Assembly (NCBI RefSeq): GCF_008831075.1
Contig: NZ_WBJX01000001.1
Location: 816,515-880,514, forward strand
DNA: 64,000 nucleotides
Source of the DNA: Pseudoclavibacter terrae
Lineage (GTDB): Bacteria > Actinomycetota > Actinomycetes > Actinomycetales > Microbacteriaceae
Direction: 5' to 3'
Under the pieces are notes generated by a model, which saw nothing but the letters and a program-made list of their open reading frames with translations, ran no database searches and was not told where the DNA came from. Both the position numbers and the translations under genes were made by a program. Numbering within the stretch: position 1 is the first letter of the stretch; the number at the start of each line of letters is the position of its first letter. Positions 25,792 through 35,582 of the stretch are shown one piece after another.

Positions 25792-25857
25792 TTCGGGATG
25801 GGTTTCTCGCTTCCGGATGGTTTGTTTCCCATCCCGAAGCGAGAAACCCATCCCGAA
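25792..25857. repeat. Long hairpin repeat, family member A (bidirectional terminator)
   Basis: Perfect 22-bp arms (TTCGGGATGGGTTTCTCGCT at the start) that continue with one mismatch into an inner GGATGG/CCATCC stem, giving about 33 bp in all. It lies between the convergent DoxX-like and LtrA genes. A sequence-related hairpin lies at 34230-34297. Confidence 0.75.
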
Positions 25858-25883
25858 ACGCGCAGGTGTGGGGGGCAGCTGAG

Positions 25884-27175
25884 CTAGTGGGACGCGGGCG
25901 CGGACTGCTCGAGGCGGTCGAGGTGCGCCGCTGCGTGGCGGTGCCCGAGGGCCTCGTAACCGACCACGACGACAACGGGCGCGAGCATCCCGACGAGCAA
26001 GCTGACCGAGATGCTGGCACCATTCGCCGCCATGACGACACTTGCCGCGAGCACGGCGACGGATACGAGCGCGAGCCCCACGTGGAAGACATCGATCGTG
26101 CGCAGCAGGTACGCGTACAGCGTGAACACCGTGAGCAGGAAGATGAGCACGGGGATCGCGACGGAGAGCACCGCCGTGACGTCGCTCACGTGGTAGTGCT
26201 CGTCGAACGTGTACGCCACGATGTGCAGACCAGCTCCGGTTGCGGCGATCGACGCGAAGATGAAGAAGTGGCCGTACCCCCACGGGAACGAGCGCTCCGG
26301 TGGACGTGCAGCACCTCGGCCGCCGGCACCATGAAGTACACCCACCACATGCCGAAGATGAGCACCATGCCGACGATGACGAGCACGATCGCGTCGAAGC
26401 TCCAGCCGTACTCGGTCGTGATGGTCGTGACGGCGGCGATCGTGCCGAAGACCCCTTCTCCGAGCGCGATGATCGCGAGCAGCGAGTAGCGCTCGGCGAT
26501 GTGGTGCGCGTGCCAGGGCGTTGCCGAGCCGTTCCTGGCCCCGCGGCGTTCGGCGATGAGAGGGCTGGCGATCTCGACGAGGAGCGCGACGAGCCCGCCC
26601 AGCAGTGCGAAGACGAGTGTGAGCGGGAGGATCGCGATGACGATCCAGAGGATCTGCGCGATGGACACGAGGACCGCGTACGTCATGGCCGTCGTCCGGT
26701 ACCGTGAGCCGCCCCTGGCCGCGCGGAGCCACTGGCAGACGAGCGCGACGCGCATGACGACATACCCCGCGATCATGACGCGGTTGTCGAGCACCTCACC
26801 GTGATCGATGGACTCGAACATGGCCGGGAGCCCGAGGGCGAGGATGACCACGCCCGCCATCTGCACCATCGTCAGCAGCCGGAAGAGCCAATCGTCGGTG
26901 TCGAAGGCCGAGGCGAACCAGGAGAAGTTGATCCACGCCCAGACCAGCGAGAACATCGCGAAGCCGAAGCCGATGATCGCGGGCACCGTGTGGCCCTCGG
27001 CGATGCCGTGGGCGAAGAGATTCCCGGCGGTGGCGAACGACGCGGCGAACGCGAGGTCGTAGAGCAGCTCGAGCGGCGTCGCGGCGCGTCCCTGCTCGTG
27101 GGTGTCGCGGCCGAGCATCCGCTGGAGCCCGTGGTTCAACCGCCGTGGGGCGGGTGCGCGTGTTTCTGAGGTCAT
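25884..27175 (-). pseudogene. ltrA: Low temperature requirement protein A (LtrA), frameshifted
   Basis: The reading frame from ATG 27175 encodes a typical LtrA multi-span membrane protein (T-P-L-E-L-L-Y-D-L-A-F, W-A-W-I-N-F-S-W-F-A-S-A-F-D-T-D-D) up to A-E-V-L-H-V-H-R near 26300. Homology then continues in another frame with E-R-S-F-P-W-G-Y-G-H to the stop codon at 25884. One extra G at the CCGG near 26297-26300 would restore H-R-E-R-S-F and a 430-residue protein of normal length. Either the gene is recently inactivated or the assembly has a 1-base error. LtrA function is poorly known. Confidence 0.82.
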
Positions 27176-27310
27176 GACGTCGTCCGATCTGCCGAAGTGA
27201 GCGAGCTCCGGAGGTCTCGCAGACCGACGCTGATGTTCCCCCACCGGCTCCGAAGCCTGTACATGTTACGTCGTCCTCCGCGTTCCCGCGCGTCGTCTCC
27301 CGCTGAGCAC

Positions 27311-27925
27311 ATGTGCAGATGCGACACTGCGAGGGTGGATGCACACCTCCGACCATGGGTGGCCGACGATGCCCCCGCCCTAGCGAACGCGATGCGGACG
27401 TCGCCGGACCTCGCAGCGCAGTTCCCTGGAGGGGTGCCGTCGACGGAACTCGACTTCGTCTCGTACATGGCACAGCACCTCGTCTCCGGCACGGCGAAGC
27501 ACGACTTGGCGATCATCGTCGACGGGATCGCCGTGGGCAACGTGGGGCTCAGCAACATCGAGCACGTGCACCAGACGGGGTGGGCCTACTACTGGCTCGC
27601 GAAGGGGGCGCGGGGGAGGGGCCTCGCCACGCGGGGCCTCGCGACGATCGCCGACCTGGCGTTCACAGAGCTCGGCCTCTTCCGGCTCGAGCTCGGGCAT
27701 CGCACGGGCAACGCCGCGTCGTGCCGCGTCGCGAGCCGCGCCGGCTTCCGGCCTGAGGGGATCGAGCGACAGAAGCTGCGCTACGGGAAGCAGCGCTTCG
27801 ATGTGGAGACGCACGCGCGCCTGACGCTCGACCCGGTGCCGGACATCGAGCTCATCCCGCGCACGGCCTACCTGGCTGGCCCCCGCCAGCCAGATCTGAC
27901 CCGCCCGGATCTCGGGCCCGCCTGA
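27311..27925 (+). CDS. GNAT-family N-acetyltransferase
   Basis: About 204 residues, RimJ/RimL-like: L-R-P-W-V-A-D-D-A at the start, acetyl-CoA loop K-G-A-R-G-R-G-L-A-T-R-G, then L-E-L-G-H-R-T-G-N-A-A-S-C-R-V-A-S-R-A-G-F. The substrate is unknown. The start is uncertain: ATG 27311 or GTG 27335 (the latter follows GCGAGG closely). It is divergent from the LtrA gene. An extension of about 40 residues follows the usual domain end. Confidence 0.8.
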   Translation: MCRCDTARVDAHLRPWVADDAPALANAMRTSPDLAAQFPGGVPSTELDFVSYMAQHLVSGTAKHDLAIIVDGIAVGNVGLSNIEHVHQTGWAYYWLAKGARGRGLATRGLATIADLAFTELGLFRLELGHRTGNAASCRVASRAGFRPEGIERQKLRYGKQRFDVETHARLTLDPVPDIELIPRTAYLAGPRQPDLTRPDLGPA

Positions 27926-28064
27926 CCGAGCGCGCACGACGCAGGACACATGTCCCGGTGAGGGGCGTCGAGTTCATGCGGGGTAACGCAATTGCACGCG
28001 GCCGCGCCGGTGGTGGCAGTTTGGTATCTGATCTCGCCCGAACTCCACTGCTGAGGACCCCCAC

Positions 28065-29213
28065 GTGCGCATCTCTCCGACAGTTCCCGAGTCGATCGCC
28101 TCGCTGACGGCCGCGAAGCCCGAGGTCATCGAGCAGACGCTCGCGGCCTACTCGGCGCTCTACGAGGCACCCCAGGCGCTCGATGCGACGCTCCTGCACG
28201 GGTTCGCCCGCACGGTGGCACGCTGGCAGGGCAACGCGCAGCTCGCGGAGTGGCACCTCTCTCAAGGCGCGGACGCGCGCCTCGTCGGCGACGAGCTGCC
28301 CGCCGACCCGAAGCTCCGTGCGCTTGTCGAGCACGTCGACCTCATCACGGTGTCGCCGGCGCTGGCGACGCACGAGGACCAGCACGTGCTGCCGCTCGCC
28401 GGCATCACGCCGGACGAGATCGTGCTCCTGAGCCAGCTCGTCGCGTTCGAGAGCTACCTCGCCCGCATGCTCGACGGCGACGCGCTCCTCGCTGGTCGGT
28501 CGCCGGAGCGGGTGGATGCGCCTGCGCGCTCGACGGTCGCGGCCGGTCGCTCGAAGGACCTCAGCGGACGCACGATCTCCGGCCTGCAGAAGCCGACCTC
28601 GTACACCCAGGAGCAGCTCGAGTGGTCGCCGTGGATCGCCGCTCCCGCGGAGGACGAGCTCACCCCCGAGCAGGTCGATTCCTTCGCCGCGAAGGCGACC
28701 ACCAACAGCGTCTACTTCCGGCTCCTGTCTCGTGTACCCGCCGTGCTGAAGGCGCGCAGCGCGATCGACAACGCCGTCTTCCTGAGCAAGGACGGGCTGC
28801 CGCGTGCCGAGCGCGAGCTCGCGGCGGCGGTCGCCAGCAAGGTCAACGACTGCATCTACTGCGCGTCCGTGCACTCACGGAAGGCGACCTTCCAGTCGAA
28901 GCGTCACGATGACGTCCAGCGGGTCATCGACGCGAGCCTGCCGAGGGACGCGAACTGGCAGCCGACCGCGCTCGAGGCGCTGAGTGCGGGTCAGGATGCA
29001 CGCTGGTCCGCCATCATCCGCTTCGCGGCGAACCTCTCGACGCTGCGCCCGAGCGCGACGCCGAGCCAGATCGAGGAGCTCCGCGAGCTCGGCCTCGACG
29101 ACGCGGAGCTGTTCGACCTCGTCGGTTCGACCGCGTTCTTCGCGTGGGCGAACCGGCTCATGCTCAGCCTCGGCGAACCGAACTGGCCCGCGTCCGCCCC
29201 GTCCGCCGGCTGA
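28065..29213 (+). CDS. Fused CMD-domain / alkylhydroperoxidase-domain protein
   Basis: 382 residues, two AhpD-like halves. The N-terminal ~145 residues resemble the CMD-domain Avi_7170 family. After a linker (150-180) the C-terminal half matches the Avi_7169 alkylhydroperoxidase family, with the redox motif D-C-I-Y-C-A-S-V-H (C263, C266, H270) and A-F-F-A-W-A-N-R-L-M-L-S-L-G-E-P at the end. In other genomes, as I recall, the two families are separate neighbouring genes. Only the second half has CxxC. It starts a five-gene operon with an ABC importer and a FAD protein, suggesting a redox step on an imported compound. GTG 28065 start. Confidence 0.82.
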   Translation: MRISPTVPESIASLTAAKPEVIEQTLAAYSALYEAPQALDATLLHGFARTVARWQGNAQLAEWHLSQGADARLVGDELPADPKLRALVEHVDLITVSPALATHEDQHVLPLAGITPDEIVLLSQLVAFESYLARMLDGDALLAGRSPERVDAPARSTVAAGRSKDLSGRTISGLQKPTSYTQEQLEWSPWIAAPAEDELTPEQVDSFAAKATTNSVYFRLLSRVPAVLKARSAIDNAVFLSKDGLPRAERELAAAVASKVNDCIYCASVHSRKATFQSKRHDDVQRVIDASLPRDANWQPTALEALSAGQDARWSAIIRFAANLSTLRPSATPSQIEELRELGLDDAELFDLVGSTAFFAWANRLMLSLGEPNWPASAPSAG

Positions 29214-29272
29214 GCATCCCGGCCCGCTTTCTCGCACCTTCTTCTGCACCCCAGCCACCGAGAGGTTCCCCT

Positions 29273-30346
29273 ATGCCCATCGCACGTCGACTTCCCGCCG
29301 CCATCGCGGCCCTCGTCGCCAGCACGCTGCTGCTCACCGGCTGCGGCACCGTCACCCCCGAGGGCGGGGCCGACGCCGAGACGATCACCGTCGTCGACGA
29401 CCAGGACCGCGAGGTCACCATCGACGGACCCGTCGAGCGCGCGGTCGTGCTCAACAGCTACGGCAACGAGTTCGTGCGGGCGATCGGCGCGGGCGACACG
29501 GTCGTCGGCGTCGACCGCGCCTCCATCAACCGCCTCCCGTACCTGCCGGTCGACGAGGCAGACGTCATCGCCGAGGGCCTCGACCAGATCAACTACGAGG
29601 CGGTCGCCGAACTCGACCCCGACGTCGTCATCATGCCCCGCAACGCCGTCTGGCGTGAGGCCGCAGAGCAGCTCGAGTCGTTCGGCATCCCCGTCGTCGT
29701 CGCGACCGCGTGGGACTACGCGGTCTTCGACGAGACCGTGAGCCTCCTCGGACAGGTCTTCCAGAAGGAAGAGGGCGCGCAGGCGGTCACCGACTTCTCG
29801 AGCGAGATCCTCGACGTCGTCGCGGACCGCACCGAGGGCGTCGAGCCCGTGCCCGTGTACTGGGAGACGGTCGACCCGTACCTGACGGTGCTCCCCGGCT
29901 CCGGCTTCCACGCCATCATCGAGGCGGCTGGCGGCACCAACGTGTTCGAGAACGCCGCGGGCGGCGGTGACGAGCAGGAGGAGATCACGGTCGACCCCGC
30001 CGAGGTCGTCACCCGCAACCCTGCCGTCATCGTGCACGAGTTCGAACCCAGCGCCACGCCGACCGGCCAGGAGCGCTTCGACTCGCTCGGCGCGGAGATC
30101 ACGGCCCGACCGGGCTGGTCGAACGTCGACGCCATCAAGAACGGTGAGGTGTACCTCGCGAACGGATGGGCGACCAGCGCCGTCGCGAAGTCCATCGGCG
30201 CCCTGTACCTGGCCAAGTGGCTGCACCCGGAAGAGTTCTCCGACGTCAACCCGGACGAGTTCCTCGAGCGCTGGGTCGTCGACTTCCAGGACACCGACTT
30301 CCCCGGCGCGAACGAGTACATCCAGCAGTACCAGGCGGGCGCGTAG
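29273..30346 (+). CDS. Iron/cobalamin-type ABC transporter substrate-binding lipoprotein
   Basis: 357 residues, lipobox L-L-L-T-G-C at about 19-24, then a class III binding protein (FepB/BtuF fold): two alpha/beta lobes joined by a long helix, with W-S-N-V-D-A-I-K-N-G-E-V-Y near the end. It delivers ligand to the permease encoded immediately downstream. No IdeR-like box was seen before this operon, so the ligand could be a siderophore, another metal complex or a corrinoid. ATG 29273 follows GAGAGG. Confidence 0.88.
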   Translation: MPIARRLPAAIAALVASTLLLTGCGTVTPEGGADAETITVVDDQDREVTIDGPVERAVVLNSYGNEFVRAIGAGDTVVGVDRASINRLPYLPVDEADVIAEGLDQINYEAVAELDPDVVIMPRNAVWREAAEQLESFGIPVVVATAWDYAVFDETVSLLGQVFQKEEGAQAVTDFSSEILDVVADRTEGVEPVPVYWETVDPYLTVLPGSGFHAIIEAAGGTNVFENAAGGGDEQEEITVDPAEVVTRNPAVIVHEFEPSATPTGQERFDSLGAEITARPGWSNVDAIKNGEVYLANGWATSAVAKSIGALYLAKWLHPEEFSDVNPDEFLERWVVDFQDTDFPGANEYIQQYQAGA

Positions 30347-31446
30347 TGACGGTCGCGACACCAGAGGCCGGCACGGGCTCGGCCGGCGAGCAGAACGCGG
30401 TCGCGTCGAGCGAGCGCAAGCGCGCCAACATCAAACGGCTCGCGATCATCGGCGGCCTCATCGTGAGCGCGCTCGCGATCATCGCCGCCGTCACGATCGG
30501 CACGGCCGGCGTCACCTTCGGGGACGTCTGGGCCGCGGTCGTGCTGTCGATCTTCGGCGGCACGCTCGAGAACGACTTCGCGCAGAAGTTCTCGATCGTG
30601 ACGGAGCTGCGCCTGCCGCGAGTGCTGCTGGCCTTCGCGGCCGGCGCGGGACTCTCGCTCTCCGGTGTGCTCATGCAGGGGCTGCTGCGCAACCCGCTGG
30701 TCAGCCCCTTCACCCTCGGCGTCTCGCCCGCGGCCGCCTTCGGCGCAGCCCTCGCGATCACCATCGCCGGCGGCACGACCCTCCCGTCGTGGGCGATCAT
30801 CGCGAGCGCGCTGGTCGTCTCCCTCGCCGTGTCCGCGCTTGTTCTCGGCCTGGCATCCGCCAAGGGCATGGCGATCGCCACCCTGCTGCTGCTCGGAATC
30901 GCCATCACGCAGCTCTTCGAGGCGCTCACCGCCGCCCTGCAGTTCACGGCCAACGAGAACACGCTGCAGGCCATCGTGCGGTGGACCTTTGGCTCCGTGA
31001 ACGACGCGACCTGGGGTGACGTGCAGACGGTCGGCATCCTCGTGCTCGCGACGATCCCGTTCGTGCTCTGGTTCGCGAAGGACCTCAACGCCGTCGCGTT
31101 CGCCGGCGACGACGCTGCCAAGAGCCTCGGCGTCAACGTGCAGGCACTCCGCGTGGGGCTCATCATCGTGGCGGTCGTGCTCGCCGCGGTCATCGTGAGC
31201 TTCTGCGGCGTCATCGGGTTCGTGGGCCTCGTCGGGCCGCACATCGCGCGCCTCATCATCGGCGCGGACCACCGCTACCTGATCCCGTTCTCGGTGGTCA
31301 CCGGCGGCCTCCTGCTGCTGGTCGCCGACACGGTCGGGCGCACGATCCTCGCGCCCGCCGTCATCCCCGTGGGCATCGTCGTCGCCTTCATCGGCGCGCC
31401 CATCTTCATCCAGCTCATCCTCACGAGGAAGACGGCCCTCAAATGA
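30346..31446 (+). CDS. FecCD-family ABC transporter permease
   Basis: 366 residues. About 55 polar residues precede the first of roughly ten membrane helices. Typical FecCD motifs include E-L-R-L-P-R-V-L-L-A-F-A-A-G-A-G-L-S-L-S-G and G-F-V-G-L-V-G-P-H-I-A-R. The GTG overlaps the stop codon of the binding-protein gene (TAGTGA), which sets the start. A single permease gene, so it probably forms a homodimer. Confidence 0.92.
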   Translation: MTVATPEAGTGSAGEQNAVASSERKRANIKRLAIIGGLIVSALAIIAAVTIGTAGVTFGDVWAAVVLSIFGGTLENDFAQKFSIVTELRLPRVLLAFAAGAGLSLSGVLMQGLLRNPLVSPFTLGVSPAAAFGAALAITIAGGTTLPSWAIIASALVVSLAVSALVLGLASAKGMAIATLLLLGIAITQLFEALTAALQFTANENTLQAIVRWTFGSVNDATWGDVQTVGILVLATIPFVLWFAKDLNAVAFAGDDAAKSLGVNVQALRVGLIIVAVVLAAVIVSFCGVIGFVGLVGPHIARLIIGADHRYLIPFSVVTGGLLLLVADTVGRTILAPAVIPVGIVVAFIGAPIFIQLILTRKTALK

Positions 31447-32228
31447 GCCTGACGATCGACGGCATCGAGTTCGCCTACGGCAAGCACAAGGTGCTGAAGG
31501 GCGTGAGCCTCGAGGTGCAGGACGGAACGTTCTGCGCGCTCCTCGGCCCCAACGGCTCCGGCAAGTCGACGCTGACGAAGGTCATCGCCCGCGTGCACAA
31601 GCCGAGCGAGGGCACCGTGACGTTCGACGGCACGGACGTGCTGAGCCTCGGCAGGCGCGAGCACGCCAGGACGGTGGCCTACGTGCCGCAGTCCGGCGAA
31701 GCTCCGTTCGACCTGACCGTCCGGGAGGCGGTGCTCCTCGGCCGGACCCCCCACTACGGCATGGCCCCCGGCGCCGAGGACTGGCGCCACGTGCAGGACG
31801 CCATCACGCTGCTCAACCTCGACGGGCTCGTCGACCGCAACATGTCGGAGCTGTCCGGCGGGCAGGCGCAGCGTGTGCTCGTCGCCAGGGCGCTCGCGCA
31901 GGACCCGAAGGTGCTGCTGCTCGACGAGCCGACCAGCGCCCTCGACCTGCGCTACCAGATCGAGACGCTGCAGATCGTGCGCCGCATCACCCGCACGAAG
32001 GGCATCACCGCGCTCATCGCCATCCACGACCTGAACCACGCCGGTCGCTTCTGCGACCAGATCGTCATGCTCGACCAGGGCACGATCATCAAGAGCGGCA
32101 CGCCAGCCGAGGCGCTGCAGGAGGACACGCTCAAGCAGGTCTACGGACTGCGCGTGACCGTCGAGGAGCGCGAGGGCTTCGTCGAGGTGCGCCCCGTCGT
32201 CGAGGACGACCTGGAGTACCGCATCTGA
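31443..32228 (+). CDS. FepC-type ABC transporter ATP-binding protein
   Basis: 261 residues. Walker A G-P-N-G-S-G-K-S-T (36-44), Q-loop V-P-Q-S-G, signature L-S-G-G-Q-A-Q-R, Walker B L-L-L-D-E-P-T, switch His I-H-D-L-N. ATGA overlap with the permease gene and TGATG overlap with the FAD gene show tight translational coupling. Confidence 0.93.
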   Translation: MSLTIDGIEFAYGKHKVLKGVSLEVQDGTFCALLGPNGSGKSTLTKVIARVHKPSEGTVTFDGTDVLSLGRREHARTVAYVPQSGEAPFDLTVREAVLLGRTPHYGMAPGAEDWRHVQDAITLLNLDGLVDRNMSELSGGQAQRVLVARALAQDPKVLLLDEPTSALDLRYQIETLQIVRRITRTKGITALIAIHDLNHAGRFCDQIVMLDQGTIIKSGTPAEALQEDTLKQVYGLRVTVEEREGFVEVRPVVEDDLEYRI

Positions 32229-34171
32229 TGTTCGACGCCGTCATCGTCGGGGGAGGGCCGCGCGCCGTCGCCACGGCGCTCCGGGTGGCGGCTCGCCGGC
32301 CCGCGACGCGCATCCGCATCGCCATCGTCGACGCCATCGACGTGGGCGCCGGGGCGACCTGGCGCATCGACCAGCCGGCCGAGTTCCTCAACAACACGAC
32401 GTCCGGCTCGACGACCATCCACGCCGACGAGTCGACCAGAATGTCCGGGCCGGTCGTGCCCGGCCCAGACCTCGTCGACTGGGCGGCGGCGATCGTGGAG
32501 CGCGGTGCGCACCCCACCCCATGGGTACTCGAGGAGGCCCGGGCCGTCCGGCCGGGGAGCATCCCTTCGAGACGCCTGCAGGGCGTCTACTTCCGCGAGC
32601 AGCTGGACGCCGCCGAAGCGAGCGGAGACGTCAGCGTCACCCGCATCGACGGGACGGCCGTGGATCTGCGAGCCGATGGGGCCGAGACGCGCACCGTGGT
32701 CCTCGCCGACGGCACCGAGCTGACGGCATCGGTCGTGGTGCTCGCCCAGGGCATGGTGCAGGCGCTGCCGAGCGAGGAGACGGAGCGGTTCGAGCGAGCC
32801 GCTCGCGACCGGGGCCTCGTCTACATTGCACCGGGGATGCCGGCCGAGCAGGACTGGTCGGCCGTCCCCGAGGGCGAGCACGTCATCGTCCGCGGCCTCG
32901 GCGCGAACTTCTTCGATGTCGTCGCCGTGCTCACGGCGGGTCGCGGCGGCAGGTTCGAACCCATCGCGGGCGACACGAGGGGCAGACTGCGGTACCTGCC
33001 CTCCGGCCGGGAGCCGATCCTGCACGCCGGCTCGCGCCGCGGCGTGCCCTATCGCGCGAAGGCCGACGGCTGGGCGGAAGCGACGCCCTTCTCCGCCCGC
33101 ACAGCTGACCGCGCCTGGTTCGACGCGCTCGCAGCGACGGAACCCGCGTCGCTCGACTTCCGCCGAGACGTGTGGCCCGGGATCGCCCGAGAGCTCGCCG
33201 TCGCGTACCTGACGGCACTCGCCGGGTGGGCCCCGGAAGCGATGCTGGTGCAGCTGGAGGCCGCCCTCAAGGAACTCGACGGTGCGCAGGACGTGGCCGC
33301 TCTCGACGCGGTGCTCACCGCATCGATCGACCACGACCTGGACGATGGAGCGCACGCCTTCACGATCGACTCCCTCCGCCGGCCCACGCGAGGCGAGCAG
33401 GTCACGGCAGAGCAGTGGGCGCGGCAGGTCGCGCAGCTCGTCGAGGCGGAACTCGGCTCGATGTCATCCCCGGACACGCACCCGCGCGCCGCCGTCAACC
33501 GCGCGATGGGCGCCCTTCGAGGCCAGGCCGGACGCCTCTCCGCCGCCGGCGTCCTCGAGGGGCGATCGGCAGTCCTGGACTTCGAGGGGTGGTTCAACGC
33601 CGACGGCCTGTTCCTCGCATCCGGTCCGCCCTCCGGGCGCACCCGCGAGGTCCTCTCGCTCATCGACGCCGGGATCCTCCACCTCACCGGACCCGAGACC
33701 GAGGTCTGGCTCGACGAGGCGGCTGGCGAGTTCGTGGCCCGCTCGGCGATCACCGGCATCGTCGTCCGGGCACGTGCGCTCATCGAGCCCCGCATGTCGA
33801 AGGGCAAGGTGCCGGCGACCAACGACCCGCTGCTCCGGGCACTGCTCGACTCGGGCCGCGCCCGCGTGCACACGCGGCGCTCGCGGGACGGCGTCGACGT
33901 GGAGACCGACAGCATGGAGGCAACCGGGGCAGCGCTGGACGATCAAGCGCCAGGCCTCAACCTCGTGGGTCGCGACGGCTCCGTGGACGAGCGTGTCGTC
34001 GTGCTCGGGATACCGGCGCTCAGCACGCAACCTGGCAGCGCGATCGGGGCGACCCCGGGCAAGCCGTCGCCACTCCTTGCGGGCGCGGACGTCGCGGCCA
34101 GGCAGATCATCGCGGCCGCGCAGTCGCAGTCGCAGTCGCAGTCGCAGGATGTGGGACAGCTGCGGGCCTGA
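32228..34171 (+). CDS. Large FAD/NAD(P)-binding protein
   Basis: 647 residues. N-terminal dinucleotide-binding motif V-I-V-G-G-G-P-R-A-V (4-13) and a second Rossmann-like region typical of the FAD/NAD(P)-binding NAD_binding_9 family, which relates to lysine/ornithine hydroxylases and other flavin monooxygenases. Coupled to the ABC importer genes, it may oxidise or reduce the imported compound. The C-terminus ends in repeated Ser-Gln pairs encoded by a CAGTCG hexamer array (34121-34147), probably slippage-prone and unstructured. Confidence 0.82.
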   Translation: MFDAVIVGGGPRAVATALRVAARRPATRIRIAIVDAIDVGAGATWRIDQPAEFLNNTTSGSTTIHADESTRMSGPVVPGPDLVDWAAAIVERGAHPTPWVLEEARAVRPGSIPSRRLQGVYFREQLDAAEASGDVSVTRIDGTAVDLRADGAETRTVVLADGTELTASVVVLAQGMVQALPSEETERFERAARDRGLVYIAPGMPAEQDWSAVPEGEHVIVRGLGANFFDVVAVLTAGRGGRFEPIAGDTRGRLRYLPSGREPILHAGSRRGVPYRAKADGWAEATPFSARTADRAWFDALAATEPASLDFRRDVWPGIARELAVAYLTALAGWAPEAMLVQLEAALKELDGAQDVAALDAVLTASIDHDLDDGAHAFTIDSLRRPTRGEQVTAEQWARQVAQLVEAELGSMSSPDTHPRAAVNRAMGALRGQAGRLSAAGVLEGRSAVLDFEGWFNADGLFLASGPPSGRTREVLSLIDAGILHLTGPETEVWLDEAAGEFVARSAITGIVVRARALIEPRMSKGKVPATNDPLLRALLDSGRARVHTRRSRDGVDVETDSMEATGAALDDQAPGLNLVGRDGSVDERVVVLGIPALSTQPGSAIGATPGKPSPLLAGADVAARQIIAAAQSQSQSQSQDVGQLRA

Positions 34172-34229
34172 GACGGGCCCAGCCGCGCCGCGCCGCGCAT
34201 CCACCCCTCCCTCTCGGGATGGGCCCCTC

Positions 34230-34336
<107 letters not shown>

Positions 34337-34349
34337 AGCCCGGCGCGGC

Positions 34350-35582
34350 TCAGACCTGGACGGGCTCCGGGCGTCGATCGTGCGCGCCCCGACCGGCCCA
34401 GGTCAGTGCGGCGATGACCGTCGCGACAAGACTCAGCCCGCCGAGTACCGCGGCGGTCGGCGCGAGTCCGAGCCAGGCGCCGAGGAGTCCCGCCGCCGGA
34501 TAGCAGAGGATGTAGCAGGCATGCGAGAGCGAGAACTGGGCCGCGAAGACGGCCGGCCGCTCATCGCTCGTCGCCGCTCGGCGCAGCAGGCGAGACGACG
34601 GGGTCAGCACGAGTGAAGTGGCCGCGCCAAGGAGCCCCCACACCGGGAGGGAGAGCATCCACCCCAGCTCGCTCGACGTCGAGAGGGTGCCAGCCGCAGC
34701 GAGGAGCCCGACGGGGACCAACGCGGCTCCTGTGAGCATCACGCTGCGGTCGGAGACCCGCTCGAGCACGCGAGGCAGGCCGAGGGCGACGAGCATGGAC
34801 CCCGCGCCCGAGCACGCGAGGAGCACGGCGAGGTCGGACTGCGGCCGCCCGAGCTGCGCCTGCACGAACACGACGGAGTTAACGATGACCATCGCCGTCC
34901 CCGCGGCGACCGCGAGGTTCAGAGCCAGGAGCGCCCTGAGATCTCGGGTGCGCCAGAAGACCCGGATGCCCGAGGTCAGGCGAGCGAGGAAGGGGCTCGG
35001 CGCGGCGAGCGCGACGCTCGGGAACCTGGTCGCGGCGACGAGCGTCGCCGAGATGAGGAAGCCGACGACAGTGCCGACGAACAGCGAGTTGTAGGTGACG
35101 ACCGTCAGCAGCACGGCAGCGAGGACTGGGCTCGCGAGCGCCTCGAGGTCGTACGCGAGGCGGGAGAGCGAGAGCGCTCGTGTGTAGCGGCGCTCGTCCG
35201 GGAGCACGTCGGGGATCACTGCCTGGAACGTCGGCGTGAAGGTCGCCGACGCCGCCTGCAGCACGATGATCAGCAGGTAGACCTGCCAGACCTCGCCGAC
35301 GAACGGCAGCCCGAGGGCGATGGTTGCGCGGATGAGGTCGGCTGAGATGAGAACTCGCTTCCTCGACCACCGGCTCGTCACTGCGGCCATGACTGGAGAG
35401 ACCACGACGTAGGCGATCATCTTGATCGTGAGGGCCGTGCCGAGCACGATGCCGGCGTCGCCGCCCGCGAGGTCGAAGGCGAGGAGGCCGAGCGCGACCG
35501 TGAGGAGGCCCGTCCCGACGAGGGCGACGACCTGCGCCCCGAAGAGGTGCCGGAACGCCCGGTTCGAGAGCAGCTCACGCAT
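34350..35582 (-). CDS. MFS transporter, probable metal efflux pump
   Basis: 410 residues with about 12 membrane helices; major facilitator family, with F-R-H-L-F-G-A-Q at the N-terminus and a basic loop R-W-S-R-K-R-V between helices 2 and 3. The start overlaps the end of the ArsR gene by 8 nt (ATG 35582; ATG 35594 also possible), so the two are co-translated. Because the repressor keeps all KmtR-type nickel/cobalt ligands, the pump may export Ni or Co, but this rests only on context. Confidence 0.85.
   Translation of the reverse strand: MRELLSNRAFRHLFGAQVVALVGTGLLTVALGLLAFDLAGGDAGIVLGTALTIKMIAYVVVSPVMAAVTSRWSRKRVLISADLIRATIALGLPFVGEVWQVYLLIIVLQAASATFTPTFQAVIPDVLPDERRYTRALSLSRLAYDLEALASPVLAAVLLTVVTYNSLFVGTVVGFLISATLVAATRFPSVALAAPSPFLARLTSGIRVFWRTRDLRALLALNLAVAAGTAMVIVNSVVFVQAQLGRPQSDLAVLLACSGAGSMLVALGLPRVLERVSDRSVMLTGAALVPVGLLAAAGTLSTSSELGWMLSLPVWGLLGAATSLVLTPSSRLLRRAATSDERPAVFAAQFSLSHACYILCYPAAGLLGAWLGLAPTAAVLGGLSLVATVIAALTWAGRGAHDRRPEPVQV

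Noticed and set aside
29214-34200. Iron box controlling the ABC importer at 28-32 kb
   Set aside because: I looked for AGGTTAGSCTAACCT-like sequence before the operon and between its genes and found none good enough, so iron control is not claimed.
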